Shown piece after piece: positions 33,016 through 40,550 of a stretch of DNA of 64,000 nucleotides. The stretch is from Erwinia sp. SLM-02 (GTDB taxonomy: Bacteria; Pseudomonadota; Gammaproteobacteria; Enterobacterales; Enterobacteriaceae): contig NZ_JAQISN010000004.1 in the NCBI RefSeq assembly GCF_037450285.1, forward strand, positions 186,001 to 250,000, in the 5' to 3' direction. Each line of letters opens with the position of its first letter. Position 1 is the first letter of the stretch. Below the pieces are notes generated by a model that saw nothing but the letters and a program-made list of their open reading frames with translations, made no database searches and was not told the DNA's origin. A program made the position numbers and the translations under genes.

Positions 33016-35064
33016 ATGAGTCGGAATCAACAGGCGCTGTTTGACGGCGCACTGATCGGCGTGGCGCTGCTTGATGCGCTGAAGAAGCTGGACCCGCGCG
33101 TACAGGTGCGTAACCCGGTGATGTTTGTGGTGTGGCTGGGCAGCGTCGTCACTACGCTGCTGGCGATAGCCATGGCGGCAGGGCAAACCCCGGGGGAGGT
33201 GAGCTTCACCGCCGCCATCTCCCTGTGGCTGTGGTTCACCGTGCTGTTTGCCAACTTTGCCGAAGCGCTGGCGGAAGGGCGCAGCAAGGCGCAGGCCAAC
33301 AGCCTGAAAGGCGTGACCAAAACCAGCTTTGCCAAAAAGCTCAGCGAGGCGCGCTACGGGGCCAGCCATCAACCGGTGGCGGCGGACAGCCTGCGCAAAG
33401 GCGACTGGGTGCTGGTGGAAGCCGGGGACATTATCCCCTGCGACGGCGAAGTGCTGTCCGGCGGCGCGTCGGTGGATGAAAGCGCGATCACCGGGGAGTC
33501 TGCACCGGTGATCCGCGAATCCGGCGGGGATTTTTCCTCGGTGACCGGCGGGACGCGCATCCTCTCCGACTGGCTGGTGGTCCAGTGCAGCGTGAATCCG
33601 GGGGAAACCTTCCTCGATCGGATGATCGCCATGGTGGAAGGTGCAACGCGCCGTAAAACGCCGAACGAGATTGCCCTGACCATTCTGCTGGTGGCGCTGA
33701 CTATCGTCTTCCTGCTGGCCACCGCAACGCTGTATCCGTTCTCCGCCTGGGGCGGCAGCACGGTCAGCATTACCGTGCTGGTGGCGCTGCTGGTCTGCCT
33801 GATCCCTACCACCATCGGCGGCCTGCTGTCGGCGATCGGCGTGGCGGGCATGAGCCGCATGCTGGCGGCCAACGTTATTGCCACCAGCGGCCGTGCGGTC
33901 GAGGCGGCGGGTGACGTTGACGTGCTGATGCTGGATAAAACCGGCACCATCACCCTCGGCAACCGTCAGGCCACGCAGTTCCTGCCCGCACCGGGCGTCA
34001 CGGCGGAACAGCTGGCCGATGCGGCGCAGCTGGCCTCGCTGGCCGATGAAACCCCGGAAGGGCGCAGTATCGTGGTGCTGGCGAAGCAGAAATTTAACCT
34101 GCGCGAACGCGATCTGAGCAGCATGGACGCCACCTTTATTCCGTTCTCGGCGCAGACGCGCATGAGCGGGGTGAACGTGCAGCAGCGTGCGGTGCGCAAA
34201 GGCGCGGTGGATGCGGTACGCCGCCATATCGACAGCAACGGCGGCCACTTCCCGGCGGAAGTCAACGGCCTGGTGGAGCAGGTGGCGCGGGCGGGCGGTA
34301 CGCCGCTGGTAGTGTGCGACGGCGCAAAAGTGATGGGCGTGGTGGAGCTGAAGGACATCGTCAAAGGCGGCATCAAAGAACGCTTCGCCGAAATGCGCAA
34401 AATGGGCATTAAAACCATCATGATCACCGGCGATAACCCGCTGACCGCCGCCGCCATCGCCGCCGAAGCCGGGGTGGATGACTTCCTCTCGGAAGCCACG
34501 CCGGAAGCCAAGCTGGCGCTGATCCGCCAGTACCAGGCGGAAGGCCGGCTGGTGGCGATGACCGGCGACGGCACCAACGATGCCCCGGCGCTGGCGCAGG
34601 CCGACGTTGCCGTGGCGATGAACTCCGGTACCCAGGCGGCGAAAGAGGCGGGGAACATGGTCGATCTGGACTCCAACCCGACCAAGCTGCTGGAAGTGGT
34701 GCATATCGGCAAGCAGATGCTGATGACCCGCGGTTCGCTGACCACCTTCAGCATCGCCAACGACGTGGCGAAGTATTTTGCCATCATCCCGGCGGCCTTT
34801 GCGGTGACTTATCCGCAGCTGAATATGCTCAACGTGATGCACCTGCATTCCCCCGCCTCGGCGATGCTGTCGGCGGTGATCTTTAATGCGCTGATTATCG
34901 TGTTTCTGATCCCGCTGGCGCTGAAGGGCGTGAGCTATCGTCCGCTGAGCGCGGCGGCGCTGCTGCGCCGTAACCTGTGGCTGTACGGCGTGGGCGGGCT
35001 GCTGGTGCCGTTCGCCGGTATTAAGCTTATCGATATGCTGCTGACCGTGACCGGTCTGGCGTAA
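33016..35064 (+). CDS. kdpB: KdpB, ATP-hydrolysing subunit of the potassium pump
   Basis: A 682-residue P-type ATPase, the same length as in E. coli. Actuator motif ESAITGESAPV is near residue 155; the phosphorylated Asp lies in MLDKTGTITLGNR near 307; nucleotide-domain motifs are FSAQTRMSG and TPEGRS; the hinge is MTGDGTNDAPALAQADVAVAMNSG. CPITT-type span reads VCLIPTTIGGLLSAIG, as in Kdp pumps. It follows kdpA after 18 bp and precedes kdpC by 11 bp. Confidence 0.98.
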   Translation: MSRNQQALFDGALIGVALLDALKKLDPRVQVRNPVMFVVWLGSVVTTLLAIAMAAGQTPGEVSFTAAISLWLWFTVLFANFAEALAEGRSKAQANSLKGVTKTSFAKKLSEARYGASHQPVAADSLRKGDWVLVEAGDIIPCDGEVLSGGASVDESAITGESAPVIRESGGDFSSVTGGTRILSDWLVVQCSVNPGETFLDRMIAMVEGATRRKTPNEIALTILLVALTIVFLLATATLYPFSAWGGSTVSITVLVALLVCLIPTTIGGLLSAIGVAGMSRMLAANVIATSGRAVEAAGDVDVLMLDKTGTITLGNRQATQFLPAPGVTAEQLADAAQLASLADETPEGRSIVVLAKQKFNLRERDLSSMDATFIPFSAQTRMSGVNVQQRAVRKGAVDAVRRHIDSNGGHFPAEVNGLVEQVARAGGTPLVVCDGAKVMGVVELKDIVKGGIKERFAEMRKMGIKTIMITGDNPLTAAAIAAEAGVDDFLSEATPEAKLALIRQYQAEGRLVAMTGDGTNDAPALAQADVAVAMNSGTQAAKEAGNMVDLDSNPTKLLEVVHIGKQMLMTRGSLTTFSIANDVAKYFAIIPAAFAVTYPQLNMLNVMHLHSPASAMLSAVIFNALIIVFLIPLALKGVSYRPLSAAALLRRNLWLYGVGGLLVPFAGIKLIDMLLTVTGLA

Positions 35065-35075
35065 GGAGAACCATC

Positions 35076-35642
35076 ATGAGTCAATGTCGCCCTGCACTGT
35101 TTTTACTGTTAATACTGACGCTGATTGTCGGCGTGTTTTATCCTTTACTGACCACCGGGCTGGCACAGTGGTGGTTCCCGCATCAGGCCATCGGTTCGCC
35201 GATCGAGCAGGGGGGTGAAATCCGCGGCTCCGCGCTGATTGGGCAGAACTTCAGCCAGCCGGGCTACTTCCAGGGGCGTCCTTCGGCCGCCGGCGATGCA
35301 CCCTATAATCCGCTGGCCTCTTCCGGCAGCAACCTGGCGGCAAGCAACCCGGCGCTTGACCAGGCGCTGGAACAGCGTGTTGCGGCGCTGCGTGCGGCCA
35401 ACCCGCAGGCCGTCGGACCGATACCGGTGGATCTGCTGACCGCGTCCGGCAGCGGGCTTGACCCGGCGATTTCACCGCAGGCGGCGCGCTGGCAGGCTCC
35501 CCGCATTGCCGCCACGAGGCAGCTGCCGCTGGGCGTGGTGCAGAAGCTGATTGAGCAGCAGATCCACACGCCGGTGCCGGCGTTTATCGGCGATCCAACG
35601 GTCAACGTGCTGGCGCTGAATCTGGCGCTGGATGCGATGTAA
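35076..35642 (+). CDS. kdpC: KdpC, assembly subunit of the potassium pump
   Basis: A 188-residue protein (190 in E. coli) with one N-terminal membrane span (LFLLLILTLIVGVFYPLLTTGLA) and a large periplasmic domain. Family motifs GSALIGQNFSQPGYFQGRPSA and the ISPQAARWQAPRIA, LPLGVVQKLIEQ segments are present; the usual S(A/G)SNL-type motif reads ASSGSNLAASNP. KdpC stabilises the complex and raises ATP affinity of KdpB. It is 14 bp before kdpD. Confidence 0.97.
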   Translation: MSQCRPALFLLLILTLIVGVFYPLLTTGLAQWWFPHQAIGSPIEQGGEIRGSALIGQNFSQPGYFQGRPSAAGDAPYNPLASSGSNLAASNPALDQALEQRVAALRAANPQAVGPIPVDLLTASGSGLDPAISPQAARWQAPRIAATRQLPLGVVQKLIEQQIHTPVPAFIGDPTVNVLALNLALDAM

Positions 35643-35656
35643 CGATAAGGAACACT

Positions 35657-38347
35657 ATGAACGATGAACTCCAGCGTCCGGACCCGGACGCGCTGCTGCG
35701 CCAGGCGGCGGATGAAGGCCGTGGGAAGCTGAAAATCTACTTCGGTGCCTGTGCCGGGGTAGGGAAAACCTGGTCGATGCTGCAGGAAGCACAGCGCCTG
35801 CGCGGCCAGGGGCTGGACGTGCTGGTCGGCGTCGTTGAAACCCACGATCGTCCGGAAACCGCCGCGCTGCTGGCCGGGCTGACCGTGCTGCCTAAGCGCG
35901 CCACCGGCCAGCAGCGCTACCCGGAGTTCGATCTCGATGCCGCGCTGGCCCGCCATCCGGCGGTGATCCTGATGGACGAGCTGGCGCACAGCAACGCCCG
36001 CGGCTCGCGCCACCCCAAGCGCTGGCAGGATATCGAAGAGCTGCTGGACGCGGGCATTGACGTAATGACCACCGTCAACGTGCAGCACCTCGAAAGCCTG
36101 AACGATGTGGTGGGCGGCGTCACCGGTATTCGCGTGCGGGAAACGGTGCCGGACCCGTTCTTCGACGCCGCCGATGAGGTGGTGCTGGTGGATCTGCCGC
36201 CGGACGATCTGCGCCAGCGGCTGAAGGAGGGCAAGGTCTACATCGGTGCGGGGGCGGAGCGCGCCATCGAAAACTTCTTCCGCAAGGGCAATCTTATCGC
36301 CCTGCGCGAGCTGGCCCTGCGCCGCACCGCCGATCGCGTTGACGATCAGATGCGCGCCTGGCGCGACACCCAGGGCCGTGAAAAAGTCTGGCACACCCGC
36401 GATGCCATCCTGCTGTGCATCGGCGACAACGGCGGCAGCGAAAAGCTGGTGCGCAGCGCCGCCCGGCTGGCAGGCCGGCTCGACTGCGTCTGGCACGCGG
36501 TGTACGTGGAGACCCCGCGCCTTTACCGCCTGCCGGAAGCCCGGCGGCGCGGCATTCTGCGCACGCTGCAGCTGGCACGCGATCTGGGTGCGGAAACCGC
36601 CACTCTCTCCGATACCCGCGAAGCCCGCGCGGTGCTGCGCTACGCCCGCGATCACAACCTCGGTAAGATTATCCTTGGCCGCCGCCCGACCAAACGCTGG
36701 TGGCGCGAACGCTTTGCCGATCGCCTCGGCGAGCTGGGGCCGGACCTCGATATTCTGATCGTCGCCCTTGACGATCCGCCCGCGGATATTGGGCCGCCGC
36801 TGGCGCGACAGAACGCGGCGAACGACAACCGTTGGCGCACGCAGCTGCACGGCTGCGTGGCGGCGCTGCTGCTGTGCGTGCTGGTAACGCTGGCCGGGCG
36901 CTGGCTGCTGCCGCGCGTTGATTCCGTCAATCTGGTGATGGTTTACCTGCTGGCGGTGGTGGTGGTGGCGCTGCGCTATGGCCGCTGGCCGTCGGTGGTG
37001 GCCACGCTGCTGAATATCATCGCTTTCGACCTCGTGTTTGTTGCCCCCACCGGGACCATGGCGGTGTCGGATGTGCAGTATCTGGTGACTTTCGGCGTGA
37101 TGCTGGCGGTCGGGGTGATCGTCGGGAATCTGACGGCGGGGGTGCGATATCAGGCAAGGGTGGCGCGCTATCGGGAACAGCGGGCGCAGCATCTTTACGG
37201 CATGGCAAAAGCGCTCAGCCGGGCGCTCAGCCAGCAGGATATCGCCGCCATCCTGCAGCGCAGTCTGGAAAGTACGTTACAGGCCCGCAGCGAGCTGCAC
37301 CTGCCGGATGAACAGGGTGAGCTGAAGGTCGTGGGGGAATCCCATCTCAGCACCCAGCCGGATCGCGCCATCGCCCACTGGAGCTTTACCAAAGGCCAGC
37401 CCGCCGGCGCCGGGACCGACACGCTGCCCGGCGTACCCTGGCAGATGCTGCCGTTAAAAAGCGGCAGCGATACCCTCGGCCTGCTGATCCTTGAACCGCT
37501 GAATCTGCGCCAGCTGATGATCCCGGAACAGCAGCGACTGGTGGAAACCTTTACCGTGCTGATCGCGAACGCCCTGGAGCGGATGGCGCTCAGCCAGCGC
37601 GAGGCGGCCTCCCGGCTGGCGGCCGAGCGCGAACAGCTGCGCAACGCGCTATTGTCCGCGCTTTCCCACGACCTGCGAACGCCGCTGACGGTGCTGTTTG
37701 GCCAGGCGGAAATCCTGACGCTGGATCTCGCCAGCGAAAACTCGCCGTATGCGCCGCAGGCCAGCGCGATGCGCGAACAGACGCTGAACACCATCCGGCT
37801 GGTCAATAACCTGCTCGATATGGCGCGGCTGCAGTCCGGCGGCTTCCACCTCAAGCGCGAGTGGCTGGCGCTGGATGAGCTGATTGGCAGTACGCTGCGC
37901 ACGATGAACGCCTCGCTGGCCGACCGCAGCGTGCAGCTGGATCTGCCGCCTGAGCTGCTGCTGATTGACGTGGATGCGCCGCTGATGGAGCGGGTGCTGG
38001 CGAATTTGCTGGAGAACGCATTGAAATATGCCGGAGCGGATGCCGAGCTGGGGATCCGAGCCAGAAGAATTGAAGCGCAGTCTGATGCTCCGGCGCGGCT
38101 GGAACTGAGCGTGTGGGACAGCGGTCCCGGGATACCTGCGGGCCAGGAGCGGCAGATTTTTGAGAAATTCTCTCGCGGCAATAAAGAATCGTCGGTGCCG
38201 GGCGTCGGGCTGGGGTTAGCAATCTGTCAGGCGATTGTGGCGATGCATAACGGGGACATTTATGCGGAGAACCGTCCGCAGGGTGGGGCAAGCTTTGTTA
38301 TTTCGCTGCCGATGGCGACACCGCCGGAGCTTGAGGATTATGAGTGA
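35657..38347 (+). CDS. kdpD: KdpD potassium sensor histidine kinase
   Basis: An 896-residue sensor kinase (894 in E. coli). The N-terminal cytoplasmic KdpD domain has the Walker A GACAGVGKTWSML near residue 30 and DELAHSNARGSRHPKRWQD near 110; a universal-stress-like domain follows (residues about 250-370); four close membrane spans lie at about 400-500; then a GAF-like region and the kinase core: H box ALSHDLRTPLTVL near 672, N box LANLLENALKYAG, G boxes WDSGPGIPAG and GVGLGLAICQAIVAMHNGD. All catalytic motifs are intact. Unusually, kdpE does not follow: after the stop there is only a terminator and a minus-strand DUF1471 gene. Confidence 0.97.
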   Translation: MNDELQRPDPDALLRQAADEGRGKLKIYFGACAGVGKTWSMLQEAQRLRGQGLDVLVGVVETHDRPETAALLAGLTVLPKRATGQQRYPEFDLDAALARHPAVILMDELAHSNARGSRHPKRWQDIEELLDAGIDVMTTVNVQHLESLNDVVGGVTGIRVRETVPDPFFDAADEVVLVDLPPDDLRQRLKEGKVYIGAGAERAIENFFRKGNLIALRELALRRTADRVDDQMRAWRDTQGREKVWHTRDAILLCIGDNGGSEKLVRSAARLAGRLDCVWHAVYVETPRLYRLPEARRRGILRTLQLARDLGAETATLSDTREARAVLRYARDHNLGKIILGRRPTKRWWRERFADRLGELGPDLDILIVALDDPPADIGPPLARQNAANDNRWRTQLHGCVAALLLCVLVTLAGRWLLPRVDSVNLVMVYLLAVVVVALRYGRWPSVVATLLNIIAFDLVFVAPTGTMAVSDVQYLVTFGVMLAVGVIVGNLTAGVRYQARVARYREQRAQHLYGMAKALSRALSQQDIAAILQRSLESTLQARSELHLPDEQGELKVVGESHLSTQPDRAIAHWSFTKGQPAGAGTDTLPGVPWQMLPLKSGSDTLGLLILEPLNLRQLMIPEQQRLVETFTVLIANALERMALSQREAASRLAAEREQLRNALLSALSHDLRTPLTVLFGQAEILTLDLASENSPYAPQASAMREQTLNTIRLVNNLLDMARLQSGGFHLKREWLALDELIGSTLRTMNASLADRSVQLDLPPELLLIDVDAPLMERVLANLLENALKYAGADAELGIRARRIEAQSDAPARLELSVWDSGPGIPAGQERQIFEKFSRGNKESSVPGVGLGLAICQAIVAMHNGDIYAENRPQGGASFVISLPMATPPELEDYE

Positions 38348-38364
38348 GCTGGGAACGCAGAAAA

Positions 38365-38399
38365 CCAGAAGAGGCCGCCCATCGGGCGGCCTCTTCTGG
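38365..38399. terminator. Long perfect hairpin after kdpD
   Basis: 16-bp perfect arms (CCAGAAGAGGCCGCCC and its complement at 38384-38399) around ATC. It starts 18 bases after the kdpD stop and also follows, on the minus strand, the DUF1471 gene, where TTTTC comes after the stem; probably a shared terminator. Confidence 0.88.
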
Positions 38400-38420
38400 C
38401 ATATCCTTATGCGACCATTT

Positions 38421-38636
38421 TTATTTGATCAGTTCCGCAGAAACGTATGCGCCGTTTTCAACGCGTGCGCTGGTAATTTTATAGCCTGCACCCGCCTGCT
38501 GAGCCTGAGCGGCGATTTTCGCTTCGGCGCCGTCAAGGGTAGAGGAGGTAGCGGTCACGCTCTGGGCAAAGCTACCGAATGACATCAGTGACAGAGCAGC
38601 AACGGCAGCAACAGACAGGGTTTTAATGGTTTTCAT
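38421..38636 (-). CDS. DUF1471 (BhsA/YhcN-family) periplasmic stress protein, third paralogue
   Basis: A 71-residue precursor with a signal peptide (MKTIKTLSVAAVAALSLMSFG, cleavage about SFA-Q) and one DUF1471 domain: LDGAEAKIAAQAQQAGAGYKI, then a terminal YVSAELIK. It is clearly related to, but diverged from, the twin copies at 22520 and 24411 (for example SARVENGAYVSA in place of EANSNNGVHMTA). AAGGA is eight bases before ATG 38636 and too close to an in-frame ATG at 38642, so 38636 is chosen. An 18-bp palindrome lies in its promoter region. It occupies the place where kdpE would be expected. Confidence 0.9.
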   Translation of the reverse strand: MKTIKTLSVAAVAALSLMSFGSFAQSVTATSSTLDGAEAKIAAQAQQAGAGYKITSARVENGAYVSAELIK

Positions 38637-38690
38637 GGTCATATTCCTTAATTTGTATGGTGAGGAGGTTGTTTGCCTCCGATGCGTAAA

Positions 38691-38708
38691 TAGTAACTCT
38701 AGTTACTA
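38691..38708 (-). promoter_or_regulatory. Palindromic operator candidate before the DUF1471 gene
   Basis: TAGTAACT-CT-AGTTACTA is a perfect 8-2-8 inverted repeat 55 bp upstream of the DUF1471 start. Its size and symmetry fit a MarR- or TetR-type site; the regulator is unknown. Confidence 0.5.
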
Positions 38709-38970
38709 TGAGTTGATTAACAATAAGTGCGGTTATCATGATCGTGCTAACTTTTCGATAAATGCATGATATGGGTCAGCCCGGGTTCATTCAGTGAACA
38801 AGGAGGGTTGGCGCTCGTCAGGAAAGGTTCAGGCGATGGACATGTCAGAAGGTCAGCGTGATAACGGGCGGCATGAAGCAGGCAGCAGGAAGCAGGAAGC
38901 AGGTGACAGGCAGCAGCGCTAAGGGGTAATCACGCCGGGCAGGGGGATTTCAGCCCGGCGAAAAGGTCTG
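38709..38970. other. Intergenic region
   Basis: Contains the upstream region of the DUF1471 gene, GCAGGAA-like short repeats around 38875-38900, and a hairpin GCCGGGC (38934-38940)/GCCCGGC (38953-38959) right after the VOC stop on the minus strand. No gene is supported. Confidence 0.4.
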
Positions 38971-39345
38971 TTACAGGTTTTGGTACAGATCCCAGCGATT
39001 GCCGTAGAGATCCTCAAACACCACCACGGTGCCGTACTCTTCCTGCCGGGGTTCTTCACAGAAGTGGACACCGGCCGCCTGCATTGCGTGGTAGTCGCGC
39101 CAGAAATCGTCCGTCTGCAGGAACAGGAATACCCGCCCGCCGCACTGGTTGCCGATGAAGGTTTCCTGCCGGTCGTTAGAGGCGCGCGCCAGCAACAGGT
39201 TACAGTCGCTCTCCGGGTTTGGCGTTACCACTACCCAGCGCTTGCCCGGCTGCGGCGTGTCTTCAACCAGCGTGAATCCGAGCTTGTTGGTGTAGTAATC
39301 AATTGCCCGATCGTAGTCGTCCACCACAATCGCGACGTATCCCAT
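38971..39345 (-). CDS. VOC-family (glyoxalase/bleomycin resistance-like) protein
   Basis: A 124-residue vicinal-oxygen-chelate fold protein. Both beta-alpha-beta-beta-beta modules are seen: MGYVAIVVDDYDRAIDYYTNKLGFTLVEDTPQPGKRWVVVTP and, later, VFLFLQTDDFWRDYHAMQAAGVHFCEEPRQEEYGTVVVFEDLYGNRWDLYQ, ending with the DxxGNxWxL pattern and Glu metal ligand. Start at 39345 begins the first strand; the frame is open to 39426 without a good ribosome site. Function (isomerase, thiol transferase or drug binding) cannot be assigned. Confidence 0.85.
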   Translation of the reverse strand: MGYVAIVVDDYDRAIDYYTNKLGFTLVEDTPQPGKRWVVVTPNPESDCNLLLARASNDRQETFIGNQCGGRVFLFLQTDDFWRDYHAMQAAGVHFCEEPRQEEYGTVVVFEDLYGNRWDLYQNL

Positions 39346-39437
39346 GCATCTTTTTTGCGTTCTCAAAATCTTATCCTTTGTGTCCGATGAGTTATAGCGG
39401 AATAACAACAGGTAGATAAGTAGCAATGCTTAAGACG

Positions 39438-39522
39438 AAAAAAAACCGACGGGTGAAGTCGGCTTTTTCATTCCAGGTTAGAGATGGTGACTCTGACTGG
39501 AGAGGGACTATCCTCTGTTGAC
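39438..39522 (-). ncRNA. Candidate AgrB-like antisense RNA to dinQ
   Basis: A minus-strand transcript of about 85 nt is predicted from a promoter at 39529-39557 to a terminator: stem CCGAC/GTCGG (39446-39450, 39458-39462) followed on the minus strand by a run of eight Ts. Its 5' end covers 39499-39522, a 24-bp sequence repeated with one mismatch at 39681-39704 in the leader of the dinQ-like ORF, so the RNA would be antisense to that leader. E. coli AgrB is about this size and represses dinQ in the same way. Existence of the RNA is inferred, not observed. Confidence 0.65.
39499..39522. repeat. Antisense-pairing repeat, copy 1
   Basis: GGAGAGGGACTATCCTCTGT plus TGAC; matches 39681-39704 with one mismatch (fifth base), offset 182 bp. 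It forms the predicted 5' end of the minus-strand RNA. Confidence 0.9.
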
Positions 39523-39528
39523 AGAGGA

Positions 39529-39557
39529 ATAATACGTCTGGACAGACTTAAATGCAA
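39529..39557 (-). promoter_or_regulatory. Sigma-70 promoter of the candidate antisense RNA
   Basis: On the minus strand: TTGCAT (39557-39552), 17-bp spacer, TATTAT (39534-39529). The start is expected near 39522. Confidence 0.72.
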
Positions 39558-39680
39558 ACGGCCACAGGATGCGATATGCTCACCGCGTCAACAAATTGGG
39601 TAGCCTGTTGCGGCTCTTCGCTGGACGGAAAAATTTAAGTCCTGGCCGGATACAGGTGGTGCTGATTCGGTGCTCTGGCC

Positions 39681-39704
39681 GGAGTGGGACTATCCTCTGT
39701 TGAC
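39681..39704. repeat. Antisense-pairing repeat, copy 2 (dinQ leader)
   Basis: Copy of 39499-39522 located 75 bp before the dinQ-like start, on the sense strand of its leader. A promoter for the toxin message upstream of this was not identified. Confidence 0.9.
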
Positions 39705-39778
39705 GCTCTGGATAGCTGTTGTGACAGGCAATGTAAGGGTGAACAACAGCGTTCACACTCCATAAAATGGAGTAACGG

Positions 39779-39862
39779 GTGAAGCTTGTCATTGATAAAG
39801 CTATCGCTGTTCTTAAGGCGCTTATTGCGCTGCTGGAACTGATCCGTAAGTTTATCGACTGA
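39779..39862 (+). CDS. dinQ: DinQ-like membrane toxin peptide (type I toxin)
   Basis: A GTG-started 27-residue hydrophobic peptide, MKLVIDKAIAVLKALIALLE then LIRKFID. It shares IDKAI and ALIALLELIR with E. coli DinQ (27 residues), an inner-membrane toxin that depolarises the membrane. GGAG (39769-39772) is six bases before the GTG but is locked in a hairpin, ACTCCAT (39757-39763) with ATGGAGT (39767-39773), as is usual for type I toxins. A terminator follows at 39882. No LexA box was found although E. coli dinQ is SOS-regulated. The last residues (KFID) differ from the E. coli end. Confidence 0.78.
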   Translation: MKLVIDKAIAVLKALIALLELIRKFID

Positions 39863-39881
39863 TAGACACGGAAACGTAAAT

Positions 39882-39911
39882 AAGGCCCGGTGGCGACCAC
39901 TTCCGGGCCTT
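39882..39911. terminator. Terminator after dinQ
   Basis: 9-bp stem AAGGCCCGG (39882-39890)/CCGGGCCTT (39903-39911), then TAATTTTTG. It lies between dinQ and the convergent hydrolase gene and may work in both directions. Confidence 0.85.
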
Positions 39912-39924
39912 TAATTTTTGATAT

Positions 39925-40530
39925 TCAGCGCAAATTCAAACGCCCGGCAATAAACTCCGCCGCCAGCTGCGCCCCGCGCGCCGAGATGGTATGCCCGGTA
40001 CCCGGCTCGAAGTCGCTGCGGGCGCTGACGCCCAGATCGCGCAGCGTTTCCGCCGCCACTTCGCTCTCCGCCACCGGGATCACGCCGTCGGCCATACCGT
40101 GGATCAGCAGCACCGGGGTATTCAGCGCCGGAGTCAGCGGCTGCGGCGAGGCCAGACGGCCGGAGAAGGCTACGATCCCGGCGACCGGCCAGCGGCCGGA
40201 CACCAGCGCATCCAGCGCCATAATCGACCCCTGCGAGAAGCCGACGAGCACCACCTGGTCGAGCTTATCGGTCATCTGATGCTGCTCAAGAATTGCCGTC
40301 AGCTCGCGGTCAAATGCCTCCCGCGCTGCGGCCACGCGCGCCGGGCGGTTAGCCGGCGTGATGCCGGCCAGGCTGAACCACTGATAGCCCGCGCCGTGCT
40401 CAAAATGGAACGGCGCGTCAGGGCTGGCGAAACTCACGCCCGGCAGGATCGGCACCCAGTGGCGGCCCAGCCCGGCGAGATCGTTGCCGTTGCTGCCCAC
40501 GCCGTGCAGTAAAATAACCAGACCTGTCAT
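39925..40530 (-). CDS. Carboxylesterase/phospholipase-type alpha/beta hydrolase
   Basis: A 201-residue alpha/beta hydrolase of the carboxylesterase/lysophospholipase group. The oxyanion region is VILLHGVGSNGNDLAGLG at the N-terminus; the nucleophile Ser lies in VLVGFSQGSIMAL (about residue 100), the acid in HGMADGVIPVAES (about 150) and His in EPGTGHTISARG (about 180). It resembles but is shorter than E. coli YpfH. It follows yqjG on the same strand after 20 bp, so it is likely the last gene of the yqjF-yqjG unit. Substrate is unknown. Confidence 0.87.
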   Translation of the reverse strand: MTGLVILLHGVGSNGNDLAGLGRHWVPILPGVSFASPDAPFHFEHGAGYQWFSLAGITPANRPARVAAAREAFDRELTAILEQHQMTDKLDQVVLVGFSQGSIMALDALVSGRWPVAGIVAFSGRLASPQPLTPALNTPVLLIHGMADGVIPVAESEVAAETLRDLGVSARSDFEPGTGHTISARGAQLAAEFIAGRLNLR

Positions 40531-40550
40531 AACATTTCTCCTGATGCAGA

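Noticed and set aside
38235..38582. ORF after kdpD that might be a kdpE remnant
   Set aside because: It reads across the kdpD end, the terminator hairpin and the DUF1471 gene in opposite sense; no receiver or winged-helix motif is present.
39681..39720. Second Agr-like antisense RNA from the right-hand repeat
   Set aside because: The minus strand has only a poor -10 (TATCCA) and no clear terminator, unlike the left-hand copy.
39580..39900. 106-codon minus-strand ORF across the dinQ region
   Set aside because: It has no domain, no ribosome site and runs antisense to the toxin and its hairpins; the RNA/small-peptide interpretation explains the sequence better.
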